64,000 bases of DNA from Ilumatobacter sp. (GTDB lineage: Bacteria > Actinomycetota > Acidimicrobiia > Acidimicrobiales > Ilumatobacteraceae). A program made the translations under genes and the position numbers. The first letter of the stretch is position 1. The number at the start of each line of letters is the position of its first letter. The DNA is taken from NCBI GenBank assembly GCA_007693335.1, contig REDU01000109.1, positions 1 through 64,000 on the forward strand. The letters run 5' to 3'. Below the pieces are notes generated by a model. That model worked only from the letters and a program-made list of their open reading frames with translations. It had not been told where the DNA came from and ran no database searches. Below, in pieces: positions 45,528 through 53,657 of the stretch.

Positions 45528-46643
45528 TCAGGCTGGGTCGAGGATGCCCGTGAGGCCCGTGGGCTCGTGCGGGCCCAGAACGAGCGACTCCAGGATGCCG
45601 ATGCCCTCGTGTTCGCCGGCCGCACCGCTCGAGTGGGCACGGCACACCGTCTGGACGTGCACGTGGTGGGCGGCGCACGGGTCGGCCACGGGCAGCGTCC
45701 AGCGCTCACCGTCCTCCTCGAGCTCGCCCTTCCAGACGCCGTGGGCCCATTCGGGGTGCCCGTAGCCGAGTCCGGCCATGTGGAAGTCGTAGAGAGGCTC
45801 GAGCGAGACGTGGGTGGACGCGCCGCCGTACTCGACGAGATCGAGCTCGAACCGTTGGGCCCAGCGGGTTCCGGTGCGCCAGCCGACCTCGTACTCGACC
45901 CGATCGACCGCGACCGGCGGCTCACCGTCGGGCACCACGAACCCCGTCTCGTGCCAGCGGCGACCGTCGCCGTGCTCGTTGACGTCCATGTGGGTGGCGA
46001 ACTCCCCGAAGTTCACCGGCGCCCAGAGCCAGTAGAACTGTGGCTCTGACACCGGCGCACCCGTGGGGGCTCGCTCGCCCACCGGGCGCACACCCCACGA
46101 TCGGTCGCGAGATCCCCAGGTGTCGGCTGGTGAGCAGGAGTGACGGTGTCCGCCGATGTCGATCCAGCCCTCCCACCGGCCGAACTGCGTGAGCCGGGTG
46201 TAGTCGAGCAGCACGCGCTGGCCGACCTGGTGGAAGAAGTGCGGCTCCTCGATCGGTGCCGACCGGGCCCTGAACGTGAGCTCGGCCCGGATGCCCTCGT
46301 TGGGGGCGTCGACCAGCACTCGGAGCGTCCGGAGCGGCTCGACCACCTCGACGCGCACCGGTCCGACGTGGTTCGCGTCGCGTCGGTCGGCGGGCGCCCG
46401 CCTCGACGCGTGCACGTTGATCTGTTCGGAACCCCCCAGCACCACGCTGAACGACGCGTCGGCCACGTGGCGGTTCGGGTACAGACCCATGGCGCAGGCG
46501 AAGTAGAGCGAGTCGTCGGCACCCTGGTCGCGGCAGTACCCGTTGAAGAAGTAGCGGTCGTAGTGATTGAGGTCGGAGGACCCCGTCCGGGCGACCGGAT
46601 GTGACGTCTGATGGATCGGATAGTCGTCGAACGAACTCAGCAC
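45528..46643 (-). CDS. uncharacterised protein, calycin/AttH-like composition
   Basis: A 371-residue soluble protein without signal or membrane segment, rich in beta-strand and aromatic residues. Notable segments are FNGYCRDQGADDSLYFACAMG, DTWGSRDRSWGVRPV and HETGFVV. The GSRDRSWGVR block recalls AttH/CrtC-type lipocalin-like proteins, but I cannot confirm it. The GTG at 46643 was chosen over the ATG at 46661 because TACGGT lies exactly seven nucleotides upstream. Role unknown; it converges on the SDR with an 9-nt gap and diverges from heme A synthase. Confidence 0.6.
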   Translation of the reverse strand: MLSSFDDYPIHQTSHPVARTGSSDLNHYDRYFFNGYCRDQGADDSLYFACAMGLYPNRHVADASFSVVLGGSEQINVHASRRAPADRRDANHVGPVRVEVVEPLRTLRVLVDAPNEGIRAELTFRARSAPIEEPHFFHQVGQRVLLDYTRLTQFGRWEGWIDIGGHRHSCSPADTWGSRDRSWGVRPVGERAPTGAPVSEPQFYWLWAPVNFGEFATHMDVNEHGDGRRWHETGFVVPDGEPPVAVDRVEYEVGWRTGTRWAQRFELDLVEYGGASTHVSLEPLYDFHMAGLGYGHPEWAHGVWKGELEEDGERWTLPVADPCAAHHVHVQTVCRAHSSGAAGEHEGIGILESLVLGPHEPTGLTGILDPA

Positions 46644-46650
46644 ACGACCG

Positions 46651-46656
46651 ACCGTA
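46651..46656 (-). promoter_or_regulatory. -10 element of the uncharacterised gene
   Basis: TACGGT on the minus strand, seven nucleotides before the GTG at 46643. Confidence 0.45.
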
Positions 46657-46660
46657 GTCA

Positions 46661-46666
46661 TATCCT
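46661..46666 (+). promoter_or_regulatory. -10 element of ctaA
   Basis: TATCCT on the plus strand, nine nucleotides before the ATG at 46676; only 4 nt from the divergent -10. Confidence 0.4.
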
Positions 46667-46675
46667 GTGGGCACC

Positions 46676-47632
46676 ATGCAGCTCCAACCGCGTCGCTACC
46701 GGACGATCACGATCGGGGCGCTCATCGCGCTGTGCGTGATCATCGTGACGGGTGCGGGCGTCCGACTCACCGGCAGCGGGCTCGGCTGTGACAGCTGGCC
46801 GGCCTGCAACGAGACCAGATTCGTCGACGTCTCCGACGCTCACACCGCCATCGAGCAGCTGAACCGCCTGTTCACTGGCGTGATCGTCGTGCTCGTGGCC
46901 GCAGCGGTGCTGGGGTCGCTGATCCGTGCACCCCGTCGGCGCGACCTCACCTGGCTCTCGCTCGGGCTCGTGGTCGGTGTGTTCGGCCAGGCCGTGGTGG
47001 GCGGGATCGTCGTGCTCACCGGGTTGCACCCCGCCGCGGTCCAGCAGCATTTCCTGCTGTCGATGGTGACGGTCGTGAACGGTGCGGTGCTGGTCCGCAG
47101 GGCGGGGGAGCCCGACGGGGTGCCCCGGCGGCACGTGGTACGTCGCCGCACCCGTCATCTGGCGTGGGTGCTCGCCATCGCGACGTCCGTCGCGATCTTC
47201 ACCGGCACGCTCGTGACAGGTACCGGGCCGCACGCCGGCGACGAGAACGCGGAGCGGTTCGGTTTCGTCATCTCCGATGTCGCACGGGTGCACGGGATCA
47301 CCGTGATCGTGTCGATCGCGACGGCGCTCGCGCTGGTGGCTCGGATCCACCGCCACCCGGGCGACCGCGCTGCGATGTGGCAGCCGCTCACCACGTGGAT
47401 GTTCGTGGCGGTGCTCCAGGCCGCGGTGGGCTACGTCCAGTACTTCAACGGTGTGCCCGAGTTGCTGGTGGCGATCCACATCGCCGGAGCCACCCTGCTC
47501 TACCTCGTCACGGTGCACGTGGTGCTCGCCACGAAGCGGCCGTTGTTCGACGAGCTTGCCGCGGTGCGGAGCGAAACGGTCGACGCCGACCACGAGCTGG
47601 TCAGAGCGATCGTCACCCATCCGGACACCTGA
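46676..47632 (+). CDS. ctaA: heme A synthase
   Basis: A 318-residue membrane protein of the COX15/CtaA family that oxidises the heme O methyl group to make heme A for cytochrome oxidase. About eight hydrophobic helices are visible. GAGVRLTGSGLGCDSWPAC (loop with the cysteine pair Cys38, Cys44) and AHTAIEQLNRL carry family-conserved positions; later histidines occur in VARVHGITV and AIHIAGATLL. ATG 46676 was preferred to GTG 46667 by promoter spacing and family start. No other cytochrome oxidase assembly gene lies nearby. Confidence 0.88.
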   Translation: MQLQPRRYRTITIGALIALCVIIVTGAGVRLTGSGLGCDSWPACNETRFVDVSDAHTAIEQLNRLFTGVIVVLVAAAVLGSLIRAPRRRDLTWLSLGLVVGVFGQAVVGGIVVLTGLHPAAVQQHFLLSMVTVVNGAVLVRRAGEPDGVPRRHVVRRRTRHLAWVLAIATSVAIFTGTLVTGTGPHAGDENAERFGFVISDVARVHGITVIVSIATALALVARIHRHPGDRAAMWQPLTTWMFVAVLQAAVGYVQYFNGVPELLVAIHIAGATLLYLVTVHVVLATKRPLFDELAAVRSETVDADHELVRAIVTHPDT

Positions 47633-47641
47633 CCCGAACAG

Positions 47642-47693
47642 GCCACCGGAACACGCCACCGGAACACGCCACCGGAACACGCCACCGGAACAC
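47642..47693. repeat. 13-bp tandem repeat, four copies, upstream of livH
   Basis: GCCACCGGAACAC is repeated exactly at 47642, 47655, 47668 and 47681, between ctaA and the livH promoter. It ends about 40 bp before the TACAGT -10 element. Confidence 0.93.
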
Positions 47694-47734
47694 GATGGTC
47701 ACACGGGATTGCCATTCCGTTCACCGCGATGTCG

Positions 47735-47740
47735 TACAGT
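47735..47740 (+). promoter_or_regulatory. -10 element of the liv operon
   Basis: TACAGT ends nine nucleotides before the ATG at 47750. The TTGCCA at 47709 is too far upstream (20 bp) for a good -35. Confidence 0.45.
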
Positions 47741-47749
47741 ACCGACGCG

Positions 47750-49150
47750 ATGCGGGCACCTGACCACCCACTTCCGATCCCCCCGACCCGGCGATCAGCC
47801 AGGAACGGGCGTACTCGGATGCTCCGTGTCTGTCGATGGTTGGTCGTCCTCCTCACCGTGGGCCTCGTGATCGACACCGGCGTGGTGTCGGCCCAGGACG
47901 AGGAGCAGTCGGTCTTCGGCACCCTCACCTACACCGACCCCGAGACGAACGATCGTGTCCCGGTCGAGGGTGGGCTCATCACCGTCGAGGGTGTGGGTTC
48001 GGCCCCGAGTGAGGCCGACGGATCGTTCCGCATCGGCTTGCCCGAACCGGGCGAGTACGTGGTCTCCATCGATCCCGAGGGTCTCCCCGAGGGGGTGTTC
48101 CTCGACGACCCCGATCGCGCCGTGCTCACGGTCAACGTGCAGGAGGGTGGCAACCAGATCGTGCTGTTCCGGCTCACGGTGCTCGACGAGGCCGACCGGG
48201 GGAGCACGTCGGGCGGTATCACCGGGCGACGGGTCGCCCAGCTCACCGCCGAGGGACTCAAACAGGGCCTCTACCTCGCGATGGCGGCCATCGGGCTCTC
48301 GATGATCTTCGGCACCACGGGGCTCACCAACTTCGCCCATGCCGAGCTGGTGACCTTCGGCATGCTCGGCACCTACTTCTTCAACTTCTACGGGCTGGCG
48401 GGGGTGATCGGGTTCCTCGCCCCGCTCCCGCCCCCCTTCGGCGACGGGATGAACCTCGTGTTCGCCGCGGTGTTCGGGATGCTGGCGGGCGGCACGCTCG
48501 GTTGGGCCATCAACCGGTTCATCTTCCGAGGCGCTCGTCGCAGCGGCGTGAGCCTGCTCGCCCAGATGCTGATGACGATCGGGTTGTCGATCCTGTTGCG
48601 CTACATCTTCCTGTACGTGTTCCGCGGTGGACCGCGCACGTTCGGACAGTTCACCGCCCAGCGAGCCGTGAAGATCGGTCCGATCGAACTGACGCCGAAG
48701 GACATGATCGCCATGTCGCTCGCGATCATCATCTTGATCCTGGTGGGCGTCTTCTTGCAGCTCACGCGCACCGGCAAGGCCATGCGAGCGGTCTCCGACA
48801 ACCGTGAACTGGCCGAGTCGACCGGCATCAACGTCGAGCGCGTCATCTCCACCGTCTGGGTGTCGGGGGCGGCGCTCGCGGCGCTCGGTGGCACCTTCTT
48901 CGGCCTCACCCAGATCCGTTGGGACTTCGGTTTCCGGAACCTGTTGTTGCTGTTCGCGGCGGTGGTGCTGGGCGGTCTCGGGACCGCCTACGGCGCGCTG
49001 CTCGGTGCGCTGATCGTCGGCCTCGCGATCAACCTGTCCACCATCGTGATCGACGCCGAGCTGAAGAACATGGTGGCGCTGCTGGTCATGGTCGTGATCC
49101 TCCTCGTGAGGCCACAGGGCATCCTCGGACGTCCGGAACGGATCGGATAG
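47750..49150 (+). CDS. livH: branched-chain amino-acid/amide ABC permease (LivH) with N-terminal extracytoplasmic beta domain
   Basis: A 466-residue permease, much longer than the usual 290. Residues 25-48 are a signal or anchor helix (LRVCRWLVVLLTVGLVIDTG), followed by VSAQDEE. Residues about 52-145 form a carboxypeptidase-regulatory/Ig-like beta domain (VPVEGGLITVEGVGSAPSEADGSF, then GEYVVSIDPEGLP). LivH proper begins near 165 (LKQGLYLAMAAIGLSMIFG, FAHAELVTFGMLG) and ends with a conserved EAA-type loop region. The beta domain would sit outside the membrane, perhaps docking the binding protein. First gene of the liv operon. Confidence 0.85.
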   Translation: MRAPDHPLPIPPTRRSARNGRTRMLRVCRWLVVLLTVGLVIDTGVVSAQDEEQSVFGTLTYTDPETNDRVPVEGGLITVEGVGSAPSEADGSFRIGLPEPGEYVVSIDPEGLPEGVFLDDPDRAVLTVNVQEGGNQIVLFRLTVLDEADRGSTSGGITGRRVAQLTAEGLKQGLYLAMAAIGLSMIFGTTGLTNFAHAELVTFGMLGTYFFNFYGLAGVIGFLAPLPPPFGDGMNLVFAAVFGMLAGGTLGWAINRFIFRGARRSGVSLLAQMLMTIGLSILLRYIFLYVFRGGPRTFGQFTAQRAVKIGPIELTPKDMIAMSLAIIILILVGVFLQLTRTGKAMRAVSDNRELAESTGINVERVISTVWVSGAALAALGGTFFGLTQIRWDFGFRNLLLLFAAVVLGGLGTAYGALLGALIVGLAINLSTIVIDAELKNMVALLVMVVILLVRPQGILGRPERIG

Positions 49151-49154
49151 CCGC

Positions 49155-50159
49155 GTGGACTGGGGTTTCATCTTCGAGCGGACCATGTCAGCGATGATCG
49201 GTCCCGAGGCCATGGTGTTCGCGCTGGCGGCCATCGGGCTGAACGTGCACTTCGGGTACGCCGGTCTGCTCAACTTCGGTCAGGTCGGCTTCCTGGCCGC
49301 CGGTGCCTACGGGCTCGGTATGACCGTCTACTGGCTCGATCTGAACTTCTGGCTCGGTATCCCGTTCGGCATCCTGTACGCGCTCGTGCTCGCGCTGATC
49401 CTCGGGATCCCGACGCTCAGGTTGAGGGCCGACTACCTCGCCATCGTCACCATCGCCGCGTCCGAGAGCATCAGACTGTTCGTGCGTTGGCGGGGCAACT
49501 CCGACATCACCGGCGCGTCACAGGGCATCAACGAGTTCGCTCGGCCCTTCTACGACCTCAACCCGTTCGTGAACGGTCAGTTCTACTCGCTCGGCCCGTT
49601 CAAGTACCTCGGTCGCGACGTGTGGGTGCTCATGGTCGGCTGGACCATCGTGATGCTGTCGCTGCTGGTGGTCTGGCAGATCATGCGGTCACCGTGGGGA
49701 CGTGCGCTCCGGGCCATCCGCGAAGACGAGGACGCCGCTCGGGCCCTCGGCAAGAACGCCTACGTCTACAAGGTGCAGGCGCTCATGATCGGCGGTGTGA
49801 TCGGTGCCCTGGCAGGCATGTTGCAGGTCATCCAGAAGTCGTCGGTGCAGCCCGACACGTTCAACCCGGTGATCACGTTCACCATCTGGGCGATCCTCAT
49901 CCTCGGCGGGCCCGGCCGAGTCTGGTCGCCGGTGGTCGGATCGATGATCTACTGGTCGTTGATCGTGTTCATCGAGAACGTGCTGCGCGGCCTGCCGAGT
50001 GGCGCGCGCGACACGCTGGAGAACACGGTCCGCCTGAGCGACATCAACATCTCCCAACTGCGCTTCATGCTGGTCGGTCTGGGCCTGCTGTTGTTGGCCC
50101 GTTTCCGACCGCAGGGGATCTTCGGATCGAGAGAGGAGATGGCGCTCGATGACCGATGA
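49155..50159 (+). CDS. livM: branched-chain amino-acid/amide ABC permease (LivM)
   Basis: A 334-residue membrane protein of the LivM family, partner of LivH. Conserved segments are LAAIGLNVHFGYAGLLNFGQVGF, PTLRLRADYLAIVTIAASES and the coupling region SPWGRALRAIREDEDAARALGKN. The GTG start lies four nucleotides after the livH stop. The next gene overlaps its 3' end by 11 nt. Together with LivG, LivF and a divergent-strand binding protein it forms a full importer for amino acids, urea or amides; the cargo cannot be fixed. Confidence 0.9.
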   Translation: MDWGFIFERTMSAMIGPEAMVFALAAIGLNVHFGYAGLLNFGQVGFLAAGAYGLGMTVYWLDLNFWLGIPFGILYALVLALILGIPTLRLRADYLAIVTIAASESIRLFVRWRGNSDITGASQGINEFARPFYDLNPFVNGQFYSLGPFKYLGRDVWVLMVGWTIVMLSLLVVWQIMRSPWGRALRAIREDEDAARALGKNAYVYKVQALMIGGVIGALAGMLQVIQKSSVQPDTFNPVITFTIWAILILGGPGRVWSPVVGSMIYWSLIVFIENVLRGLPSGARDTLENTVRLSDINISQLRFMLVGLGLLLLARFRPQGIFGSREEMALDDR

Positions 50160-51195
50160 ACGTGAGGTGGTGTTCGGCTCGACGTCGGGTGGCGGTGGCG
50201 CAGGAGCGGCATCGGCCAACATGGCCGATCTCGTGAATCCCGTGGCCGGGGTGTTCGACGACGTCGTGCCCGAACCAGGGTCGCCCAAGCCCGACCCCAT
50301 CCTGATCGCCTCGAACGTCATGAAGACCTTCGGCGGACTCACGGCGGTCGATGTCGAGCACCTCGAGATCCAACGGGGCGCCATCACGGCGCTGATCGGG
50401 CCCAACGGCGCGGGGAAGACCACGTTCTTCAACTTGTTGACCGGGTTCGACGACATGGACCGTGGACGGGTCACGCTCGACGGTGATGTGATCACCAAGG
50501 TCCCGCCGCACCGCCTCGCCAAGCGGGGCATGGTCCGGACATTCCAGCTCACCAAGGCGTTGTCCCGCATGAAGGTGATCGACAACATGAAGCTCGGTGC
50601 CACCCCTCAGCGGGGTGAGAGCTTCTGGGTGTCGCTGGTGACGTCGCTGTGGTCTGGGCAGGAGGCCGAGGTCGAGGCCAAGGCCGATGCCCTCCTCGAC
50701 CGCTTCAACATGACGCACATGCGCGACGAGTTCGCGGGCACGATGTCGGGGGGCCAGCGCAAGCTGATCGAGATGGCCCGCGCGCTCATGACCGACCCGA
50801 AGCTCGTGATGCTCGACGAGCCGATGGCCGGAGTGAACCCGGCGCTCACGCAGTCGCTGCTCGGTCATGTGAAGGGTCTGCGCGCCGAGGGGCGCACGGT
50901 GATCTTCGTCGAGCACGACATGGACGTGGTGCGCGACATCTCGGACTGGGTGGTGGTGATGGCCGAGGGGCAGATCATCGCCGAGGGCACGCCCGATCAC
51001 ATCTCGGCCAACACCGACGTGATCGACGCCTACCTCGGCAAGCACCACGACAGCGACCTGTTCGACGACGAGGTCGTGGCCGCTGTGCTCGACGACGAGG
51101 TCACGGCCGCAGCACTCGACGGCGACGATGACGCGGCCGCAGCGATCGTGCGGGAGCTGAGCGAGGAAGTGCGGCAGGAGGAGGACGGACCATGA
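50149..51195 (+). CDS. livG: ABC transporter ATPase LivG
   Basis: A 348-residue ATPase. Walker A is GPNGAGKTT, the signature is MSGGQRKLIE, and Walker B is LVMLDEPMAGVNP, followed by the switch His in FVEHDMD. It is longer than usual (about 255). A Gly/Ala-rich N-terminus of 45 residues and an acidic Ala/Asp tail (DDEVVAAVLDDEVTAAALDG) flank the core. ATG start overlaps livM by 11 nt. The tail resembles intrinsically disordered extensions and has no known role. Confidence 0.9.
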   Translation: MTDEREVVFGSTSGGGGAGAASANMADLVNPVAGVFDDVVPEPGSPKPDPILIASNVMKTFGGLTAVDVEHLEIQRGAITALIGPNGAGKTTFFNLLTGFDDMDRGRVTLDGDVITKVPPHRLAKRGMVRTFQLTKALSRMKVIDNMKLGATPQRGESFWVSLVTSLWSGQEAEVEAKADALLDRFNMTHMRDEFAGTMSGGQRKLIEMARALMTDPKLVMLDEPMAGVNPALTQSLLGHVKGLRAEGRTVIFVEHDMDVVRDISDWVVVMAEGQIIAEGTPDHISANTDVIDAYLGKHHDSDLFDDEVVAAVLDDEVTAAALDGDDDAAAAIVRELSEEVRQEEDGP

Positions 51196-51923
51196 GCGAC
51201 GACGTGCTCGTCCGGGTGCAGGACCTCACGGCTGGTTACGTGCCGGGTGTCGACATCCTCAACGGGTGCTCGCTCGACCTGCACCGTGGCGAGCTGATCG
51301 GCATCATCGGCCCCAACGGTGCCGGCAAGTCCACCCTGCTCAAGGCCATGTTCGGCCTCCTCTCGGTCCGCAAGGGCTCGGTCACCTACAAAGGCGACGA
51401 CATCAGCCGCGCTGCCGCTCACGACCTCGTGTCGCGTGGCATCGGGTACGTGCCCCAGCGCGACAACGTGTTCGCGGCCCTGACGGTCTCGGAGAACCTC
51501 GAGATGGGTGTCTACCTCCGACCGAAGGCGTTCCGCGAGCGCATCGACTTCGTGACCGAGATGTTCCCGCGCCTCGCCGAGCGCCTCAAGCAGCGAGCGG
51601 GCTCGCTGTCGGGTGGCGAACGACAGATGCTCGCGATGGGCCGAGCGCTCATGATGGATCCCGAGGTGATCCTCCTCGACGAGCCGTCGGCCGGACTCTC
51701 GCCGGTGCTGCAGGACCAGGTGTTCGTCCGCACCCGCGAGATCAACAGGGCCGGCGTGTCGGTGGTGATGGTCGAGCAGAACGCTCGCCGCTGTCTCCAG
51801 ATCTGCGATCGCGGTTACGTGCTCGACCAGGGCCGCAACGCCTACACCGACACCGGGCGCAACCTCCTGAACGACCCGAAGGTGATCGAGCTGTACCTCG
51901 GCACCCTCGCCACGGTCGACTGA
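51192..51923 (+). CDS. livF: ABC transporter ATPase LivF
   Basis: A 243-residue ATPase. Walker A is GPNGAGKST, the Q-loop follows GYVPQRDNVF, the signature is LSGGERQML and Walker B is VILLDEPSAGLSP. The final VIELYLG is the family's conserved C-terminus. ATG start in a 4-nt overlap with livG. It is the last gene of the plus-strand unit; a duplicated hairpin element separates it from the convergent binding-protein gene. Confidence 0.92.
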   Translation: MSDDVLVRVQDLTAGYVPGVDILNGCSLDLHRGELIGIIGPNGAGKSTLLKAMFGLLSVRKGSVTYKGDDISRAAAHDLVSRGIGYVPQRDNVFAALTVSENLEMGVYLRPKAFRERIDFVTEMFPRLAERLKQRAGSLSGGERQMLAMGRALMMDPEVILLDEPSAGLSPVLQDQVFVRTREINRAGVSVVMVEQNARRCLQICDRGYVLDQGRNAYTDTGRNLLNDPKVIELYLGTLATVD

Positions 51924-51927
51924 AGCC

Positions 51928-52043
51928 GTTCTGTCCGCGCCGATCGCCTGATTCCGGGCGATCCCGACAGACAGTTCGGAAGGTGTGTGCGGTTCTGTCC
52001 GCGCCGATCGCCCGGATCCGGGCGTGCCCGACAGACAGTTCGG
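51928..52043. repeat. duplicated 52-bp hairpin element (probable bidirectional terminator)
   Basis: Copies at 51928-51979 and 51992-52043 are 47/52 identical; the five differences lie in the centre. Copy 1 forms TCTGTC/GACAGA and inner GATCGCC/GGCGATC stems. Copy 2 has the same outer stem and a perfect 16-bp palindrome, CGCCCGGATCCGGGCG. The pair begins 4 nt after the livF stop and lies about 95 bp from the convergent livK stop. The remaining gap (52044-52136) shows nothing else. Confidence 0.85.
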
Positions 52044-52136
52044 TGGGGGTGACGCGGACGAGCCCGCCGGCCGATCCTCTCGGGACCGGGCGACGGGCTC
52101 GTGCCGTGTCAGGTATTCGTGTTCAGGTGTTCGTGA

Positions 52137-53534
52137 TCAGCTCGCGAACACGAAGGTGTCGAGGTCGGAGTTCGGCGTCGAGTCACCGTCGTAGGTGGCG
52201 ATGCGGAAGCTCGCCGCCGACGGCTCACCGGCGTCGACGAACTCGTACGGGCCACCGACACCGATGTAGTCGATGTCCTCGCCGGCCTCGAGCAGGTCCC
52301 TGCACTCGGCGAACGAGAAGCACTCGGTACCCGGACCACGGGTGACGTCGTTGATCTCGGCTGCGATCGCAACCGGGTCATCGGTGCCCGCCGCCACGGT
52401 GGCGAGAGCGGTGATGATGACGGCGTCGTAGGTCTCGGCGCCATAGGCGTACACGCCGCCCATGTCACCGACTTCGTCGAGACGATCGAGGAAGTCCCGG
52501 ATGTCGCCCAGGTCGACCGAGGGCTCGGTGCCCTTCATGCCAGCGATGATGCTGGGGTCGGCCAGTTCGGCACCGATACCACCGATGTTGCCGTCGACGC
52601 CGTACACCGCCTTGTCGAGCGGGCCGATACCCCGCTCGTGCATGGTGGTGAGGATCGCCGCCGACTCGTCGAAGCCGATCACGATGATGGCGTCGGAGTC
52701 GGCCTCGACCAGCGAGTCGACCTCGGCGTCGAAGCTGTCGACGTTCACGGCGTAGGCGATGAACTCGTCGATGGTGCCGCCGCTGCCCTCGAAGTTGTTC
52801 CGGAAGGACTCGGCGAGACCTTCACCGTACGGCTCCTGGCGGAACACGACGGACGCCGTGGTGTTGCCGTCCTCGAGCACCAGGTTCGAGAGGACCCGAC
52901 CCTGGAGGATGTCGGACGGAGCGGTGCGGAAGTACAGCCCGTTGTCGTCGTAGGTGGTGAAGTCGGGTGAGGTGTTGGCCGGCGAGAACTGGATCACGCA
53001 CGACCCGGTGATCTTGTCGATCACCGTGAACGACACGGCCGACGACGCAGCGCCGATGATCACGTCGGCACCGAGCGCGAGCAGACGGTCGACCTCGGTG
53101 TTGGCGAGGTCGGTGGTGGTGTCGCCGGAGTCACCCTGGTGGAGGACGACGTCCTCACCGAGCACGCCACCGGCGGCGTTGATGTCCTCGACGGCGATCT
53201 GGGCGCCGGCGACTTCGGGCGGTCCGAGGAACGCGAGGTCTCCGGTGACCGGCAGGATCGTGCCGACGGTGAGCACACCGTCGCTGGTGCCGACGCAATC
53301 GGCACCGGATGGTGCCTCCTCGTCGGTGACACCCTCGTCGACCTCTTCGTCGGGTGCTTCCTCGTCGGGTGCCTCCTCGTCGGGGGCCTCCTCGTCGGGT
53401 GCTGCCTCGTCGGGTGCTTCGGTCGTCACGGCGGGCTCGTCGGCGGCACCGTCGTCGTCGCCGCCGCACGCAGCGACAACGAGAGACAGTGCGACCAGCA
53501 GCCCACCGACGCGGCGGACGCGTGATTTCTGCAT
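52137..53534 (-). CDS. livK: ABC substrate-binding lipoprotein (LivK-like, type I periplasmic binding)
   Basis: A 465-residue lipoprotein. The signal ends in a VVAAC lipobox (Cys23). Residues 24-78 are an acidic linker of repeated APDEE pentapeptides. From about residue 85 (GVLTVGTILPVTGDLAFLG) it is a type I binding domain with the AGAQIAVEDINAAGG segment of the LivJ/LivK/amide family. It binds ligand outside the cell and delivers it to LivHMGF, whose genes end convergently. The ATG at 53534 is followed by an ideal signal peptide; the upstream frame adds an unlikely 15 residues. A GGGGGAG site lies about 11 nt before it. Confidence 0.88.
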   Translation of the reverse strand: MQKSRVRRVGGLLVALSLVVAACGGDDDGAADEPAVTTEAPDEAAPDEEAPDEEAPDEEAPDEEVDEGVTDEEAPSGADCVGTSDGVLTVGTILPVTGDLAFLGPPEVAGAQIAVEDINAAGGVLGEDVVLHQGDSGDTTTDLANTEVDRLLALGADVIIGAASSAVSFTVIDKITGSCVIQFSPANTSPDFTTYDDNGLYFRTAPSDILQGRVLSNLVLEDGNTTASVVFRQEPYGEGLAESFRNNFEGSGGTIDEFIAYAVNVDSFDAEVDSLVEADSDAIIVIGFDESAAILTTMHERGIGPLDKAVYGVDGNIGGIGAELADPSIIAGMKGTEPSVDLGDIRDFLDRLDEVGDMGGVYAYGAETYDAVIITALATVAAGTDDPVAIAAEINDVTRGPGTECFSFAECRDLLEAGEDIDYIGVGGPYEFVDAGEPSAASFRIATYDGDSTPNSDLDTFVFAS

Positions 53535-53645
53535 GTTGGTGGTTCTCCCCCTATGTTCGATGGTGCGGGATTGCTCCATCGTGTGTAGGTGCGGTCAGGG
53601 TACGCCCTGGGGTCCGCCGGTACAAGCACCGACGCCTGTCGTGGA

Positions 53646-53651
53646 TACGGT
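53646..53651 (+). promoter_or_regulatory. -10 element of the crotonase-nitroreductase operon
   Basis: TACGGT ends six nucleotides before the ATG at 53658. Confidence 0.5.
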
Positions 53652-53657
53652 CTTCAC

